Below, piece by piece: positions 44,572 through 53,794 of a stretch of 64,000 nt of DNA (its first letter is position 1; each line of letters opens with the position of its first letter). Source of the stretch: Parafrigoribacterium mesophilum. Lineage in GTDB: Bacteria; Actinomycetota; Actinomycetes; Actinomycetales; Microbacteriaceae. The DNA is taken from assembly GCF_039652555.1 (NCBI RefSeq), contig NZ_JBDJAF010000004.1, positions 62,001 to 126,000 of the forward strand. The letters are read 5' to 3'. Both the position numbers and the translations under genes were made by a program. The notes under the pieces are model-generated. The model was not told the origin of the DNA, made no database searches, and saw nothing but the letters and a program-made list of their open reading frames with translations.

Positions 44572-45924
44572 GTGTCCGCGAATGCCGAAGAAATCACGGA
44601 ATCCGAGGCGGCACTGCGCCGCCGGGTGATGCGGAAGGTGGCCTGGCGGCTTTCACCGTTCCTGGGGCTGCTCTACTTCATCAATTACCTGGACCGGGTC
44701 AACATCGGCTTCGCGGCACCGCACGGCATGAATGCCGCGCTCGGCTTCACCGCGAGCACATTCGGGCTCGCCTCGGGCCTCTTCTTCGTGGGCTACCTCA
44801 TCCTCGAGGTGCCGAGCAATCTCGCTCTGCACCGCTTCGGCGCCCGCCGCTGGATCGCGCGCATCATGGTCAGCTGGGGCATCGTCGCCACGATCATGGC
44901 CTTCGTACCCAATGCCGGCACAATGTACCTGCTGCGGTTTCTGCTCGGCGTGGCCGAGGCCGGCTTCTTCCCCGGCATCATCCTTTACCTCACGTTCTGG
45001 TTCCCGAAGCGGGAGCGCGCCAAGGCGGTCGCGCTGTTCATGATCGCGGTGCCGCTATCCTCCGCAGTGGGCTCCCCGCTGTCGGCGTGGCTGATCACCC
45101 AGGGCCACCGGCTGCTGTTCGACCTGGACGGCTGGCGGTTCATGTTCCTGGTCGAAGGCCTGCCGGCCATCATCGTCGGCATCGTCTGCTGGTTCTACCT
45201 CACCGACCGACCCGCGGATGCGACCTGGCTGGCCGAGGACGAACGCCAGTGGCTGCGCGACACGATGGACGCCGAACAGGTCACCACCGCCGCCCAATTC
45301 CACTTCTCGATCCGGCAGTCACTCACGCAGGGCCGGGTCTGGGCGCTGGCCTTCGTCTACTTCGGCATCGTGTACGGGCTGTACGCGGTCAGCTTCTTCC
45401 TGCCCACGATCATCGCCGGCTTCAAGGAGGAGTTCCACACCGACTTCTCGGTGCTGCAACAGGGGTTCATTGTGGCGATCCCGTTTTTGTTCGGGTGTTT
45501 CTCGATGTACTTCTGGGCTCGCCACGGCGATCGCACTGGCGAGCGGGTCTGGCATGTCGCCATCCCGACAATCGTCGGCGGCCTCGCAATCCCCATCGCG
45601 TTGTACCTCAGTTCGCCGTTCGCCGCCATGGTCGCCGTCACCATCTGCACCATGGGCATCTGCGCCGCCCTGCCGACGTTCTGGCCACTGCCCAGCCTGT
45701 TCCTCTCCGGAGCCGCCGCGGCAGCCGGCATCGCGCTGATCAACTCGGTGGGAAACACCGCGGGGTTCCTCGGGCCCTACATCACCGGATGGCTGGCCGA
45801 CCTCACCGGTACCCAGCAGGCCGGGATGTGGGTGGTCGGCGCCGCCATGGTCGCGGCGGGCGTCGTCGTGGTCGCACTGAAGGCCGCCCCTACGGCCCGA
45901 GCGACATCGGCGCCTGGCGCCTGA
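44572..45924 (+). CDS. MFS transporter, anion:cation symporter family
   Basis: The 450-residue permease has twelve predicted helices. The first helix motif FLGLLYFINYLDRVNIGFA, FVGYLILEVPSNLALHRFGARRWIARIMVSWG and LLGVAEAGFFPGIILYLTFWFP are characteristic of the ACS branch, which carries phthalate, hexuronate and tartrate-like organic anions. The substrate is not readable. GGAGGAGAG lies just before GTG 44572. It is probably transcribed apart from surE. Confidence 0.92.
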   Translation: MSANAEEITESEAALRRRVMRKVAWRLSPFLGLLYFINYLDRVNIGFAAPHGMNAALGFTASTFGLASGLFFVGYLILEVPSNLALHRFGARRWIARIMVSWGIVATIMAFVPNAGTMYLLRFLLGVAEAGFFPGIILYLTFWFPKRERAKAVALFMIAVPLSSAVGSPLSAWLITQGHRLLFDLDGWRFMFLVEGLPAIIVGIVCWFYLTDRPADATWLAEDERQWLRDTMDAEQVTTAAQFHFSIRQSLTQGRVWALAFVYFGIVYGLYAVSFFLPTIIAGFKEEFHTDFSVLQQGFIVAIPFLFGCFSMYFWARHGDRTGERVWHVAIPTIVGGLAIPIALYLSSPFAAMVAVTICTMGICAALPTFWPLPSLFLSGAAAAAGIALINSVGNTAGFLGPYITGWLADLTGTQQAGMWVVGAAMVAAGVVVVALKAAPTARATSAPGA

Positions 45925-45981
45925 GTCTTCTCGTCACGCCTGAGTCTTCTCGTCACGTGGGCACGAGCGTAGCATCGGACG

Positions 45982-47580
45982 ATGGCAGAGCCGCCGACGC
46001 GAGCGCAGCCGGAGCAGGCGTCTTCCGGAGTGCGGCTCGCGGAAATCGTTAGAGCGATGTCGCTGGCCGTTGACCTCGGTCTCGGCCAGCCTTGGGACCA
46101 CGTAGCGCACGCCTGCCTGCTCGCCTGCGGAATGGCTCAGAAGCTGGGCCTGGCCACCGACGAGCGCGCCAGGCTGTTCTATGTCACCATGCTGGGTTGG
46201 GTGGGCTGCATCTCGGATTCCCACGAGGTGGCTCAGTGGTTCGGCGACGACAACCAGTACCGCTCCGACGCGTACGACGCGGATTTGACGCCACTGTCGT
46301 TCCTCGGGTTCCTGATGCAGCACGCCGGCTCCGAAGGGGCGACTGCGAGCGCACTGCAGGCACGCGGGATGCTCGTCGCGACGGGCGGGCGGGGCGTGCA
46401 GGACTGGTTGAGGACGCACTGCGAGGTCACCGGGACGATCGCCACCCGGCTCGGGCTCGGCATCCAAGTCGCCGATCCGTTGCGCTATGCGTTCGCCCGC
46501 TGGGACGGCAAGGGCCTACCGAAGGGCTTCGGCGGATCGGACATCCCGTGGCCGATTCAGTTGTGGCACGTTGCCGACGTGGTCGAGGTGCACGGTCGCC
46601 GCGGCGGAGTGCCTGCCGCGATCGCGGTGGCGCGGGCGCGACGCGGCACGCAGTTCGCCCCCGACGTGGTGGATGCGTTCTGCGACAACGCCGACGAAAT
46701 CCTCGGCAGTGTGGAAGACGACCCGACCCTGGACCGGATGATCGAGTCCGACGCGTCGCTTCGGGTGGTGCTCTCGAACGCCCAGCTCGACGATGTGCTG
46801 CTCGTGATCGCCGATTATGCGGACTTGAAGTCGCCGTTCTTCAGCGGTCACTCGAACGCGGTGGCGCAGTTGTGCGCCACGGCCGGCCGCCGCCTGGGGA
46901 TCGCCGGAGCGGAGGCGACCCTGCTGCGGCGCGCCGCCCTGGTGCACGACATCGGCCGGGTCGGCGTTCCGAACACCATCTGGGAGAAGGCCGGACCGCT
47001 CAGCGCGACCGAGACCGACCGGATGCGATTGCACCCGTACTACACGCAGCGGGTACTCGCCCGGCCGGGCGAACTCGCGCGCATCGGCGAGCTCGGCGCG
47101 ATGGCGCACGAGCGGTTGGATGGCTCCGGGTACTTTCGCGGTCTCTCCGGCGCCGCGATCGGGCTCCCGGCCAGGGTGCTCGCCGCGGCCAACGCTTACC
47201 GCTCGCTGCGCGAGACGCGCCCGCACCGCGAGGCGTTGCCTGAGAAGCTCACGGCGACGGCGCTCGTGACCGAGGCGCGAGAGGGCCGGCTGGACGCGGA
47301 TGCCGTGGATGCGGTGTTGGATGCCGCGGGACAACCGCGAACGCACCGGCCGCACGGCGTCGCGGACTTGACCGCGCGCGAGATCGAGGTGCTCGTCCTG
47401 CTCGCCGGTGGCGCATCCAATCGGCAGATCGCCACCCGGTTGGGCATGGCGCCGAAGACCGCGGGAAACCACATCGAGCACATCTACGTGAAGACCGGGG
47501 TGCGCAGCCGGGCGGCTGCCACGTTCTTCGCCATGCAGCACGGTGTGCTACCGATGCTGCCAGAGTCGGCTCCGAAGTGA
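45982..47580 (+). CDS. HD-GYP-like domain protein fused to LuxR-type HTH
   Basis: The 532-residue regulator has two HD-type regions. The second, at about 275-420, resembles HD-GYP phosphodiesterases (VHDIGRVGVPNTIWEKAG...AHERLDGSGYFRGL). The GYP is GYF and the HHE is AHE, so cyclic-di-GMP hydrolysis is doubtful. The C-terminus is a LuxR/GerE helix-turn-helix (LTAREIEVLVLLAGGASNRQIATRLGMAPKTAGNHIEHIYVKTGV). Such fusions are known in actinobacteria; the output is likely transcriptional control. It stands alone, 57 nt after the MFS gene. Confidence 0.88.
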   Translation: MAEPPTRAQPEQASSGVRLAEIVRAMSLAVDLGLGQPWDHVAHACLLACGMAQKLGLATDERARLFYVTMLGWVGCISDSHEVAQWFGDDNQYRSDAYDADLTPLSFLGFLMQHAGSEGATASALQARGMLVATGGRGVQDWLRTHCEVTGTIATRLGLGIQVADPLRYAFARWDGKGLPKGFGGSDIPWPIQLWHVADVVEVHGRRGGVPAAIAVARARRGTQFAPDVVDAFCDNADEILGSVEDDPTLDRMIESDASLRVVLSNAQLDDVLLVIADYADLKSPFFSGHSNAVAQLCATAGRRLGIAGAEATLLRRAALVHDIGRVGVPNTIWEKAGPLSATETDRMRLHPYYTQRVLARPGELARIGELGAMAHERLDGSGYFRGLSGAAIGLPARVLAAANAYRSLRETRPHREALPEKLTATALVTEAREGRLDADAVDAVLDAAGQPRTHRPHGVADLTAREIEVLVLLAGGASNRQIATRLGMAPKTAGNHIEHIYVKTGVRSRAAATFFAMQHGVLPMLPESAPK

Positions 47581-47646
47581 TGAGGCAATCACCCTACGCC
47601 GATCGCAAACGCTCGCTCGTACGCTGAGCACACCAACTGAGGAGGA

Positions 47647-48054
47647 ATGATCGTCATGATCACCGACGGGATCACACAGAAGAACTTCGACGAGACACAG
47701 GATGTGCGCCGCTTTGACCACGGTCACGCCGACGTGGTGGAGATGAGCGGAGCCACCGTGGGACGGGTGACGTTCGAACCGGGGTGGCGGTGGACGACGC
47801 ACCTGGCGGCAGTGGCCGGCACCGACTCGTGTCATGCGTTGCACACCGGTGTCGTGCTCAGCGGGCGGCTGCACATCCGCATGGACGATGGCCGCGAAAC
47901 GGAAGCCGGACCCGGCGATGCGCTGGTGATCTCCCGGGGCCACGACGCCTGGGTAGTGGGCAGCGAACCTGCCGTCATGATCGACTGGACAGGTCTGGCA
48001 CCGGTGCCGCAGGCGGGTCCGTTCAGTCCGGCTGCTTCATCCACCACTCGGTGA
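47647..48054 (+). CDS. cupin-domain protein
   Basis: This small beta-barrel protein of about 132-135 residues has the two cupin motifs around VTFEPGWRWTTHLAAVAGTDSCHALHTGVVLSGRLHIRMDDG and EAGPGDALVISRGHDAWVVG. A metal-binding role is possible, but the ligand His pattern is incomplete. GAGGAGGA touches ATG 47647, so ATG 47656 with better spacing may be the true start. The 3' end overlaps the convergent SnoaL-like gene by 32 nt. Confidence 0.8.
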   Translation: MIVMITDGITQKNFDETQDVRRFDHGHADVVEMSGATVGRVTFEPGWRWTTHLAAVAGTDSCHALHTGVVLSGRLHIRMDDGRETEAGPGDALVISRGHDAWVVGSEPAVMIDWTGLAPVPQAGPFSPAASSTTR

Positions 48055-48376
48055 ATTCGCGGGCGCGCCCGTCGGGCGAGAACCGGATCAACCAGAGGTT
48101 GCTGTAGGTGCGTTCGCCGGTGTACACGGTGGTAGCTTCGATCGCCGCGACCTCCGGCGTGACGACGACCGGCTCCCACACAAACGTGGTGTCTCCCGGT
48201 TCGTCTTTGGCCTCGAGCCAGCCTTCGACGATTTCGTCCTGTCCGCGCCAGGGCTCCGCGTACGGTTCGGTGCGATACTCCGCATCTTCCGTGAACAGAG
48301 CTCGGATGTCGTTCGGGTCGTTCGACTCCCAGGCCCGGCGGTATCCGGCCATCCAGTCGGCAACTGTCTCATCCAT
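48023..48376 (-). CDS. SnoaL-like / NTF2-fold protein
   Basis: The 117-residue protein has the cone-shaped NTF2/SnoaL pattern: VADWMAGYRRAWESNDPNDIRALFTEDAEYRTEPYAEPWRGQDEIVEGWL and a final RIRFSPDGRAREFTEWWMKQ-like strand. Such proteins range from cyclases to detoxifying enzymes, and no catalytic residue can be assigned. It is probably monocistronic. Confidence 0.8.
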   Translation of the reverse strand: MDETVADWMAGYRRAWESNDPNDIRALFTEDAEYRTEPYAEPWRGQDEIVEGWLEAKDEPGDTTFVWEPVVVTPEVAAIEATTVYTGERTYSNLWLIRFSPDGRAREFTEWWMKQPD

Positions 48377-48444
48377 GGGACCGTTGTACTCGCCCGCGCA
48401 CTCGATCGAAAGGGGCGCTTTCGGGCAGGCGGGGGCGTGTGGAG

Positions 48445-49278
48445 CTAGAACTCCTCGTTGGTCTCCGGGTCGCCGCCCCAGAGCCGGCCGGACTCGAGGC
48501 CGGCGATGGCGACGACCTCGGCATCCGTCAGCGTGAAGCCGAACACGTCGAGGTTCTCCGCCTGCCGGCGCGGGTCGGCCGATTTGGGGATCGGCACGGC
48601 GCCCAACTGAATGTGCCAGCGCAACACCGCCTGCGCCGGTGTCACCCCGTGGGCCTCGGCCGCCGCGACGACGGCCGGCTCCTGGTCCACCGGATGCTGG
48701 CGGGCCAGCGGGCTCCAGCTCTCGGTGACGATCCCGTGAGACAGGTTGGCCTGCCGCATTGCGAGCTGCGGGAATCGCGGGTGCAGCTCGATCTGGTTCA
48801 CCGCGGGAGCCACGCCGGTCTCGTCGATCAGCCGGGCGAGGTGCTGCCGGGTGAAGTTGCTCACGCCGATAGAGCGCACCAGGCCCTGCTCACGCAACTG
48901 GATCATCGCGCGCCAGGTATCCAGGTACTTGTCGACGCGCGGCAGCGGCCAGTGGATCAGGAACAGGTCGACGTAGTCCAGGCCGAGGTGCGCCCGGGAT
49001 TCCTCGAAGCCCGCGAGCGTCTCATCGAACCCGTGATGCCGGCCGGGCAATTTGGTGGTGACCATGATGTCGCCGCGGTCGATTCCGGACCGGCGGATGG
49101 CCTCGCCGACTTCTGCCTCGTTCTCGTAGTTGAGTGCCGTGTCGAGCAGCCGGTAGCCGACCTCTAACGCGGAAACGATGGCGGCGATGCCGTCTTCACC
49201 ACGCAGTTTGTAGGTGCCGAACCCGATCGCTGGGATCGTGCGTCCATCGTTCATGGGGTAGCTGGGAATCGCTGTCAT
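48445..49278 (-). CDS. aldo/keto reductase, DkgA-like
   Basis: This AKR5-type reductase has 277 residues. Asp and Tyr of the tetrad are in LLDTALNYENEAEVGEAI, Lys in VTTKLPG and His in LFLIHWPLP. Later VNQIELHPRFPQ and VPIPKSADPRRQAENLDVFGFTL match 2,5-diketogluconate reductase-like enzymes. I start at ATG 49278, which overlaps the VanZ stop by 4 nt; extra upstream open sequence belongs to the VanZ gene. Confidence 0.92.
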   Translation of the reverse strand: MTAIPSYPMNDGRTIPAIGFGTYKLRGEDGIAAIVSALEVGYRLLDTALNYENEAEVGEAIRRSGIDRGDIMVTTKLPGRHHGFDETLAGFEESRAHLGLDYVDLFLIHWPLPRVDKYLDTWRAMIQLREQGLVRSIGVSNFTRQHLARLIDETGVAPAVNQIELHPRFPQLAMRQANLSHGIVTESWSPLARQHPVDQEPAVVAAAEAHGVTPAQAVLRWHIQLGAVPIPKSADPRRQAENLDVFGFTLTDAEVVAIAGLESGRLWGGDPETNEEF

Positions 49279-49730
49279 TCTTCTAGTCTGCCCGAGGTAG
49301 CGGTACCTGACCGTGTCGCCAGCAGAGCGATGGCCACCCCGACCAGCGTGCCGAGCGAGTTGGCAAGGATGTCGCGCACGTCCGAGAACCGGTTTGGCAG
49401 GAACAGTTGGGTGAACTCGATCGCGCAGGTGAGGGCCACACCGCCCGTCAGCGCCAGCCACCAGCGCCGGCGACCGGCCAGCAGCAGGAACAACAGTCCC
49501 GCCGGCACGAACATGGCAATGTTGGCGGTGAATTCCAGCAGGTCGTAGGTGATCCAGCGGGTGAGGTCAGAACGGGCCAACACCTCGAGCACGACCCGCA
49601 GCATGCCCGCGCCCCGCTCGTCGAGCGGCTGCGGGCCGAGCGTGATCCACCCGACCGCGCCGAGATAGCACACGGTGAGGATCTGGAGAACGCGGCGACG
49701 CACTCCCCTAGTGTCGCGCGGCATCCACAT
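49275..49730 (-). CDS. VanZ family membrane protein
   Basis: The 151-residue protein has four hydrophobic helices. The VanZ signature is present in FTANIAMFVPAGLLFLLL and CAIEFTQLFLPNRFSDVRDILANSLGTLVG. VanZ proteins are linked to low-level glycopeptide tolerance, but most actinobacterial members are uncharacterised. It is coupled to the aldo/keto reductase by an ATGA overlap. Confidence 0.88.
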   Translation of the reverse strand: MWMPRDTRGVRRRVLQILTVCYLGAVGWITLGPQPLDERGAGMLRVVLEVLARSDLTRWITYDLLEFTANIAMFVPAGLLFLLLAGRRRWWLALTGGVALTCAIEFTQLFLPNRFSDVRDILANSLGTLVGVAIALLATRSGTATSGRLEE

Positions 49731-49763
49731 TCTGGCGCATCCCGCACCGAGCTGAATCCATGA

Positions 49764-49958
49764 TCATGGACGGCGGCGCGACTTGGCAATCCAGTTTCGG
49801 GCGCCGATCAGCACCACGATCGCGACGATCAGCACCAGGGCGAACTTGATGATCGCGCCGAGAAAACCCACCAGCACGCCGACGATGGTCGAGGCGAAAA
49901 CCGCCGCCAGCACCAGCGCGGCGATCACGAGAATGAGGATCTTCGTGTTCTTTTTCAC
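49764..49958 (-). CDS. small hydrophobic protein
   Basis: The 64-residue protein has two membrane segments (residues about 6-28 and 33-52) between basic ends, MKKNTK and KSRRRP. GGAGGATGA precedes the start. I recognise no family. It lies just beyond the rpsO terminator. Confidence 0.7.
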   Translation of the reverse strand: MKKNTKILILVIAALVLAAVFASTIVGVLVGFLGAIIKFALVLIVAIVVLIGARNWIAKSRRRP

Positions 49959-49983
49959 GTCATCCTCCTGGAGATTGCCGAGT

Positions 49984-50025
49984 TAAACGAAAAGTGGGCC
50001 GCCCCCGTATACGGAAACGGCCCAC
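49984..50025 (-). terminator. rho-independent terminator of rpsO
   Basis: GTGGGCCG (49994-50001) pairs with CGGCCCAC (50018-50025), and an inner CCGTATACGG extends the stem. On the minus strand TTTTCGTTTAACT follows. It starts 23 nt after the rpsO stop and is the clearest intrinsic terminator in the window. Confidence 0.85.
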
Positions 50026-50048
50026 CCAAGTGCGCGATGTGTCGAGTG

Positions 50049-50318
50049 TCAGCGGCGCAGGCCGAGGCGCTCGATCAGCGAACGGTAACGCTCAATGTCG
50101 ATGTCCTGCAGGTATCCCAGCAGCCGACGACGCTGCCCGACCAGCAGCAGCAGACCACGACGCGAGTGGTGGTCGTGCTTGTGCTCTTTCAGGTGCTCGG
50201 TCAGATCTTTGATGCGACGCGTCAGCATCGCGACCTGAACCTCCGGGGATCCGGTATCGCCCGGGTGGGTTGCGTACTCTTCGATGATCGCCTTCTTGAC
50301 GTCTGCTTCAAGAGCCAT
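50049..50318 (-). CDS. rpsO: 30S ribosomal protein S15
   Basis: The 89-residue protein binds the central domain of 16S rRNA. The S15 signature DLTEHLKEHKHDHHSRRGLLLLVGQRRRLLGYL is complete. AGAGGGGATC lies before ATG 50318. In most actinobacteria pnp follows directly; here the next pnp is at 21.5 kb. A strong terminator immediately after rpsO makes it monocistronic. Confidence 0.97.
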   Translation of the reverse strand: MALEADVKKAIIEEYATHPGDTGSPEVQVAMLTRRIKDLTEHLKEHKHDHHSRRGLLLLVGQRRRLLGYLQDIDIERYRSLIERLGLRR

Positions 50319-50467
50319 AGATTCGATCCCCTCTCTTCTTGTTGCGCGGTGCCCGTAGCTGGATGCCCGAGCTCTCTTTATCCGCGGCCGCTTCACGGCA
50401 ACCCCACGAGTTTAGCACCCACGGCTGCGCACCCTGCGGCGCACGGGCGGGTCAACCTCACGCCGGG

Positions 50468-52180
50468 TCAGGACGACGGACGCGCCGTGGTGAAACTGTA
50501 GATATCGGAGTTGCCGAAGGTCGTCATCGGCGCTTGGCACGGCACAGGGGCCGACGCATCCACACCGGTGACCAGCGCCTGCCGGTAGGCGTCCACGGCA
50601 GGGCAATCTGCCGCGTCACGCACATCGTTCCAGGTGGCCACACCGTAGCTGTTTGTGGCGACAGCGTAGTTGTAGTCCCCGAGGAACTCTGCGGTCAGCG
50701 AGTTGGCACTCGAGGCACGGGCGTCACCGGGGGCACCACGATGCACCTCGGCGAGCGCAAACATCGCCGGGCCGGCCAGAACCACTCCTTCCATGAGCCG
50801 CGGGTTCGCGGTGGTGTCCTGCCAGCTCTGGTGCCAGGCGTTGTAGGTCACATACACGGTCGATCCGTTCGGGGCGATGGCAACAGCGGGCTGGTTGGCC
50901 CGGTCTCCCGCGGGGGACACCGCCTCCTTGGCGGTGTAACTGTCGCCCCGGTTCGTCGAATAACTCACGTAGGCGTGTTCCAGGTTCGTTCCCGCGCTGT
51001 TATCGGACCAGCCGAGCACCACTGTGTTCGGTGCCCCGAGGCCCGTGGGGGCACCGTTGGCGATGTCGATGCTCGGGAACACGTCGGTGCGCGATCCGGC
51101 AACACCGTCAATGGTGAACCGCCCGGTGACCGGGTCCAATTGGCCGATCCCACCGATGTTCATCACCGCACGGGGCCTGGTGAAGGTGGCGCCGCCGTTG
51201 TCCGAGGTCACCTGGAAGAACACCCCGTTGCCGTGGGTATCCGATCCGGACCACACCACGTAAACGCGACCCTGGCTGTCCGTACGCACGGCACATCCCT
51301 GACGCCCGTTAACCTGAGCGTTGTTGACCGCAGCCGACAGCTGGGTGGTGATCCAGGTGTCTCCGCCATCGGCTGACCGATGGAGCATCACGGGTTCCGG
51401 AGCGCCGGCGTTGCCGTTGCTGCGGAAGCTGACGTTGCACACGTACACGTTGCCGAAGTGCGGGCTGCTGGCCGCGTTGTCGGCCCAGATCTGCTCCTTG
51501 TCGCTAAAGGTCGCGCTGCTCTGTCTGCTGACGATCACCGGCGGCATCCAGGCGCTCGAGTCACCGCCGCTTGCCGCCAGCACGTCATCGGTCCGGGACA
51601 CCGCGATCGCCCCGGAGCCCTTGAAGGCCTGATCGGTGCGGGTGGTCGCGAAGTTGGTGGCGATGTTGCTGTAGTAGAGCCGGGAACCGGCTGCCCAGGA
51701 GAACCTTCCGTCAGCTCCTCTGCGCGGTCCGAAGACGAGTTCCGGATCGCCGTTGGAGACGAGCCCGCTCTCGTAGTACCCGGGCAGAGTGCCGATGGGC
51801 CCCACGTGCGGGGTGCACTCTGCCGGGCCGAGGCAATCCCGGGCGGTCCACCCGGTGTAGGTGGGCTGGGTCCAGGTGTGTCCAGAGTCCATCGAGAAGT
51901 AGATGCCGGAGACGCCCACTCCCTGGGTGAACGGACAGGTGGTCGGGTCGTCGGCGGCGCATGCCTCCAAGTCGATCTCATCGTTGGATCCGGCCGCGAG
52001 GATCGTTGGATGCGCGGCGTCCACTGCCAGTCCCGGTTCGTTCTGTTTGTTTTGCGAGAACGGTGACGTGAGGCTTCCCGTGGTCACCAACTGGTCGCTG
52101 GTCGCGGCGGTAGCCGGCATCAGCGGAAGAAGCAGCACGGCTGCCGCCGTTGCCGCGGTGAGGAGCTTGAGCTTGTACAT
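50468..52180 (-). CDS. secreted BNR/sialidase-like beta-propeller protein
   Basis: The 570-residue protein has a signal peptide (residues 1-25, MYKLKLLTAATAAAVLLLPL then ATA). A repeat protein with several Asp-box motifs follows: SMDSGHTW, SADGGDTW, TSDNGGATF and STNRGDSYT. Asp boxes mark sialidase and other six-bladed propellers. I cannot identify the sialidase Arg triad with confidence, so an exo-sialidase call is not secure. GGAGG lies before ATG 52180. Confidence 0.8.
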   Translation of the reverse strand: MYKLKLLTAATAAAVLLLPLMPATAATSDQLVTTGSLTSPFSQNKQNEPGLAVDAAHPTILAAGSNDEIDLEACAADDPTTCPFTQGVGVSGIYFSMDSGHTWTQPTYTGWTARDCLGPAECTPHVGPIGTLPGYYESGLVSNGDPELVFGPRRGADGRFSWAAGSRLYYSNIATNFATTRTDQAFKGSGAIAVSRTDDVLAASGGDSSAWMPPVIVSRQSSATFSDKEQIWADNAASSPHFGNVYVCNVSFRSNGNAGAPEPVMLHRSADGGDTWITTQLSAAVNNAQVNGRQGCAVRTDSQGRVYVVWSGSDTHGNGVFFQVTSDNGGATFTRPRAVMNIGGIGQLDPVTGRFTIDGVAGSRTDVFPSIDIANGAPTGLGAPNTVVLGWSDNSAGTNLEHAYVSYSTNRGDSYTAKEAVSPAGDRANQPAVAIAPNGSTVYVTYNAWHQSWQDTTANPRLMEGVVLAGPAMFALAEVHRGAPGDARASSANSLTAEFLGDYNYAVATNSYGVATWNDVRDAADCPAVDAYRQALVTGVDASAPVPCQAPMTTFGNSDIYSFTTARPSS

Positions 52181-52325
52181 AAGAACCTCCGGAAGAACAT
52201 CGATGTGTCTGATTCGAGGCTGTGGCGGACACGATGATAGATCGCGTTTGGTGAATCCGCCAGGGGTGGCGTGCGTCGTTAGCCAAGACCTATCCTCACT
52301 ACGCCGACCGGACTAGTGTTACCGC

Positions 52326-53723
52326 ATGTCCGCGCGACGGGAAGACTATGCAGAAGCGCTGGAGCGTGCACGAGAACACGCGATGCACTGGCTCACATCG
52401 GTGCCGACTCGTCCGGTGGGTCCGCGGGCCACCGCGGACGAGCTTCGTGGCCGCTTCGCCGCGCCGCTGCCGGAACAGCCGACCGACCCGGCAGCCGTGA
52501 TCGACGAACTGGCCGACATAGCCGAGCCGGGGCTGATGTCGATGCCCTCCGGCAGATTCTTCGGGTGGGTGATCGGTGGCACCCTGCCGGCTGCGCTGGC
52601 CGCGGACTGGCTGGTCAGTGCCTGGGACCAGAATGCCGCCATGCGATTCGCCACTCCGGCTACCGCAGCGGCGGAAGAAGCGGCGGGAGGCTGGCTGCTG
52701 CAACTGCTGGGCTTGCCCGCCGGCAGCGATGTGGGGTTCACCACCGGTGCGACGATGTCGAACTTCGTCGGCCTCGCCGCCGGCCGGCAGCAGGTCTTGA
52801 GCAAGGCCGGCTGGGATCTGGACCGGCTCGGGCTCACCGGCGCGCCGCGCGTGAATGTGTTCGTCGGCGCGGAACGGCACGCCGTCATCGACCTGACCCT
52901 GCGCTACCTGGGGCTCGGCGCTCCCATCGTGGTCGCATCCGACAGCCAGGGACGACTGCGGGCGAATGCGCTGGCCGAGGCGATGGATGCTGCCGAAGGT
53001 CCAGCCATCGTCTGTCTGCAGGCCGGCAACCTGCACTCCGGGGCCTTCGACCCGATCGGGGAGGCCACCGCCATCGCCCACACCCGCGGCGCCTGGGTGC
53101 ACGTGGACGGCGCCTTCGGGCTGTGGGCCGCCGCCAGCCCGGTGTACCGGCAGCACTTGGTGGGGCTCGAGACCGCCGACTCGTGGACCACGGATGCGCA
53201 CAAGACGCTCAACGTGCCGTATGACTGCGGCGTCGCCATCGTGGCGGACACCGAGGCGATGCGTGCGACCTTCGGCACACGGACCAGCTACCTGATGGCC
53301 GACGACCAAGGTCCCGGCGACCCGCATGAGAAGGTGCCGGAGCTCTCCCGGCGCGCCCGCGGCGTGCCCGTGTGGGCGGCGCTGCGCTCGCTGGGCACCA
53401 CTGGCACGATCGCCCTGGTGGAGCGGCTCGCCGCCCAGGCCCGCATCCTGGCGGAGGGTCTGGCGATGATGCCCGGCGTGGAGGTGCTCAACGACGTCGT
53501 GTTCACCCAGGTCTGCGTCAGCTTCGGCGACGACGAGCGGACCAGAGCGGTCACCCGGGCCTTGCTGGCGGACGGGACGACGTGGATGTCCGGGTCGCGC
53601 TGGCAGGGCCGCGACGTGCTACGGATCTCGGTGAGCAACTGGTCGACCGACGAGGCGGACGTCACCGCATCGCTGGCGGCGGTGGAACGTGCGGCGCAGT
53701 CGGTGGCCGCCCCGGCCGGCTGA
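52326..53723 (+). CDS. pyridoxal-dependent decarboxylase family protein
   Basis: The 465-residue group II decarboxylase-like protein has the PLP Lys at about residue 293 in TTDAHKTLNVPYDCG. The cofactor-binding GFTTGATMSNFVGLAAGRQ and HVDGAFGLWAA are also seen. Such enzymes act on aromatic amino acids, glutamate or unknown substrates; aldolase-type members also exist. TAGTGT at 52313 may be a -10 box, in which case the mRNA would be nearly leaderless. Confidence 0.9.
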   Translation: MSARREDYAEALERAREHAMHWLTSVPTRPVGPRATADELRGRFAAPLPEQPTDPAAVIDELADIAEPGLMSMPSGRFFGWVIGGTLPAALAADWLVSAWDQNAAMRFATPATAAAEEAAGGWLLQLLGLPAGSDVGFTTGATMSNFVGLAAGRQQVLSKAGWDLDRLGLTGAPRVNVFVGAERHAVIDLTLRYLGLGAPIVVASDSQGRLRANALAEAMDAAEGPAIVCLQAGNLHSGAFDPIGEATAIAHTRGAWVHVDGAFGLWAAASPVYRQHLVGLETADSWTTDAHKTLNVPYDCGVAIVADTEAMRATFGTRTSYLMADDQGPGDPHEKVPELSRRARGVPVWAALRSLGTTGTIALVERLAAQARILAEGLAMMPGVEVLNDVVFTQVCVSFGDDERTRAVTRALLADGTTWMSGSRWQGRDVLRISVSNWSTDEADVTASLAAVERAAQSVAAPAG

Positions 53724-53794
53724 CGAACGGCGCTCTGACGAACGTTTTCCGCCCAATCCGGCCGAACGTCCCCGGCCGGTGGCACGATCGGAAC

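Noticed and set aside
49984..50048. possible tRNA or small RNA near rpsO
   Set aside because: The only structure is a GC stem followed by a T-run, fully explained as an intrinsic terminator. No cloverleaf was found anywhere in the window.
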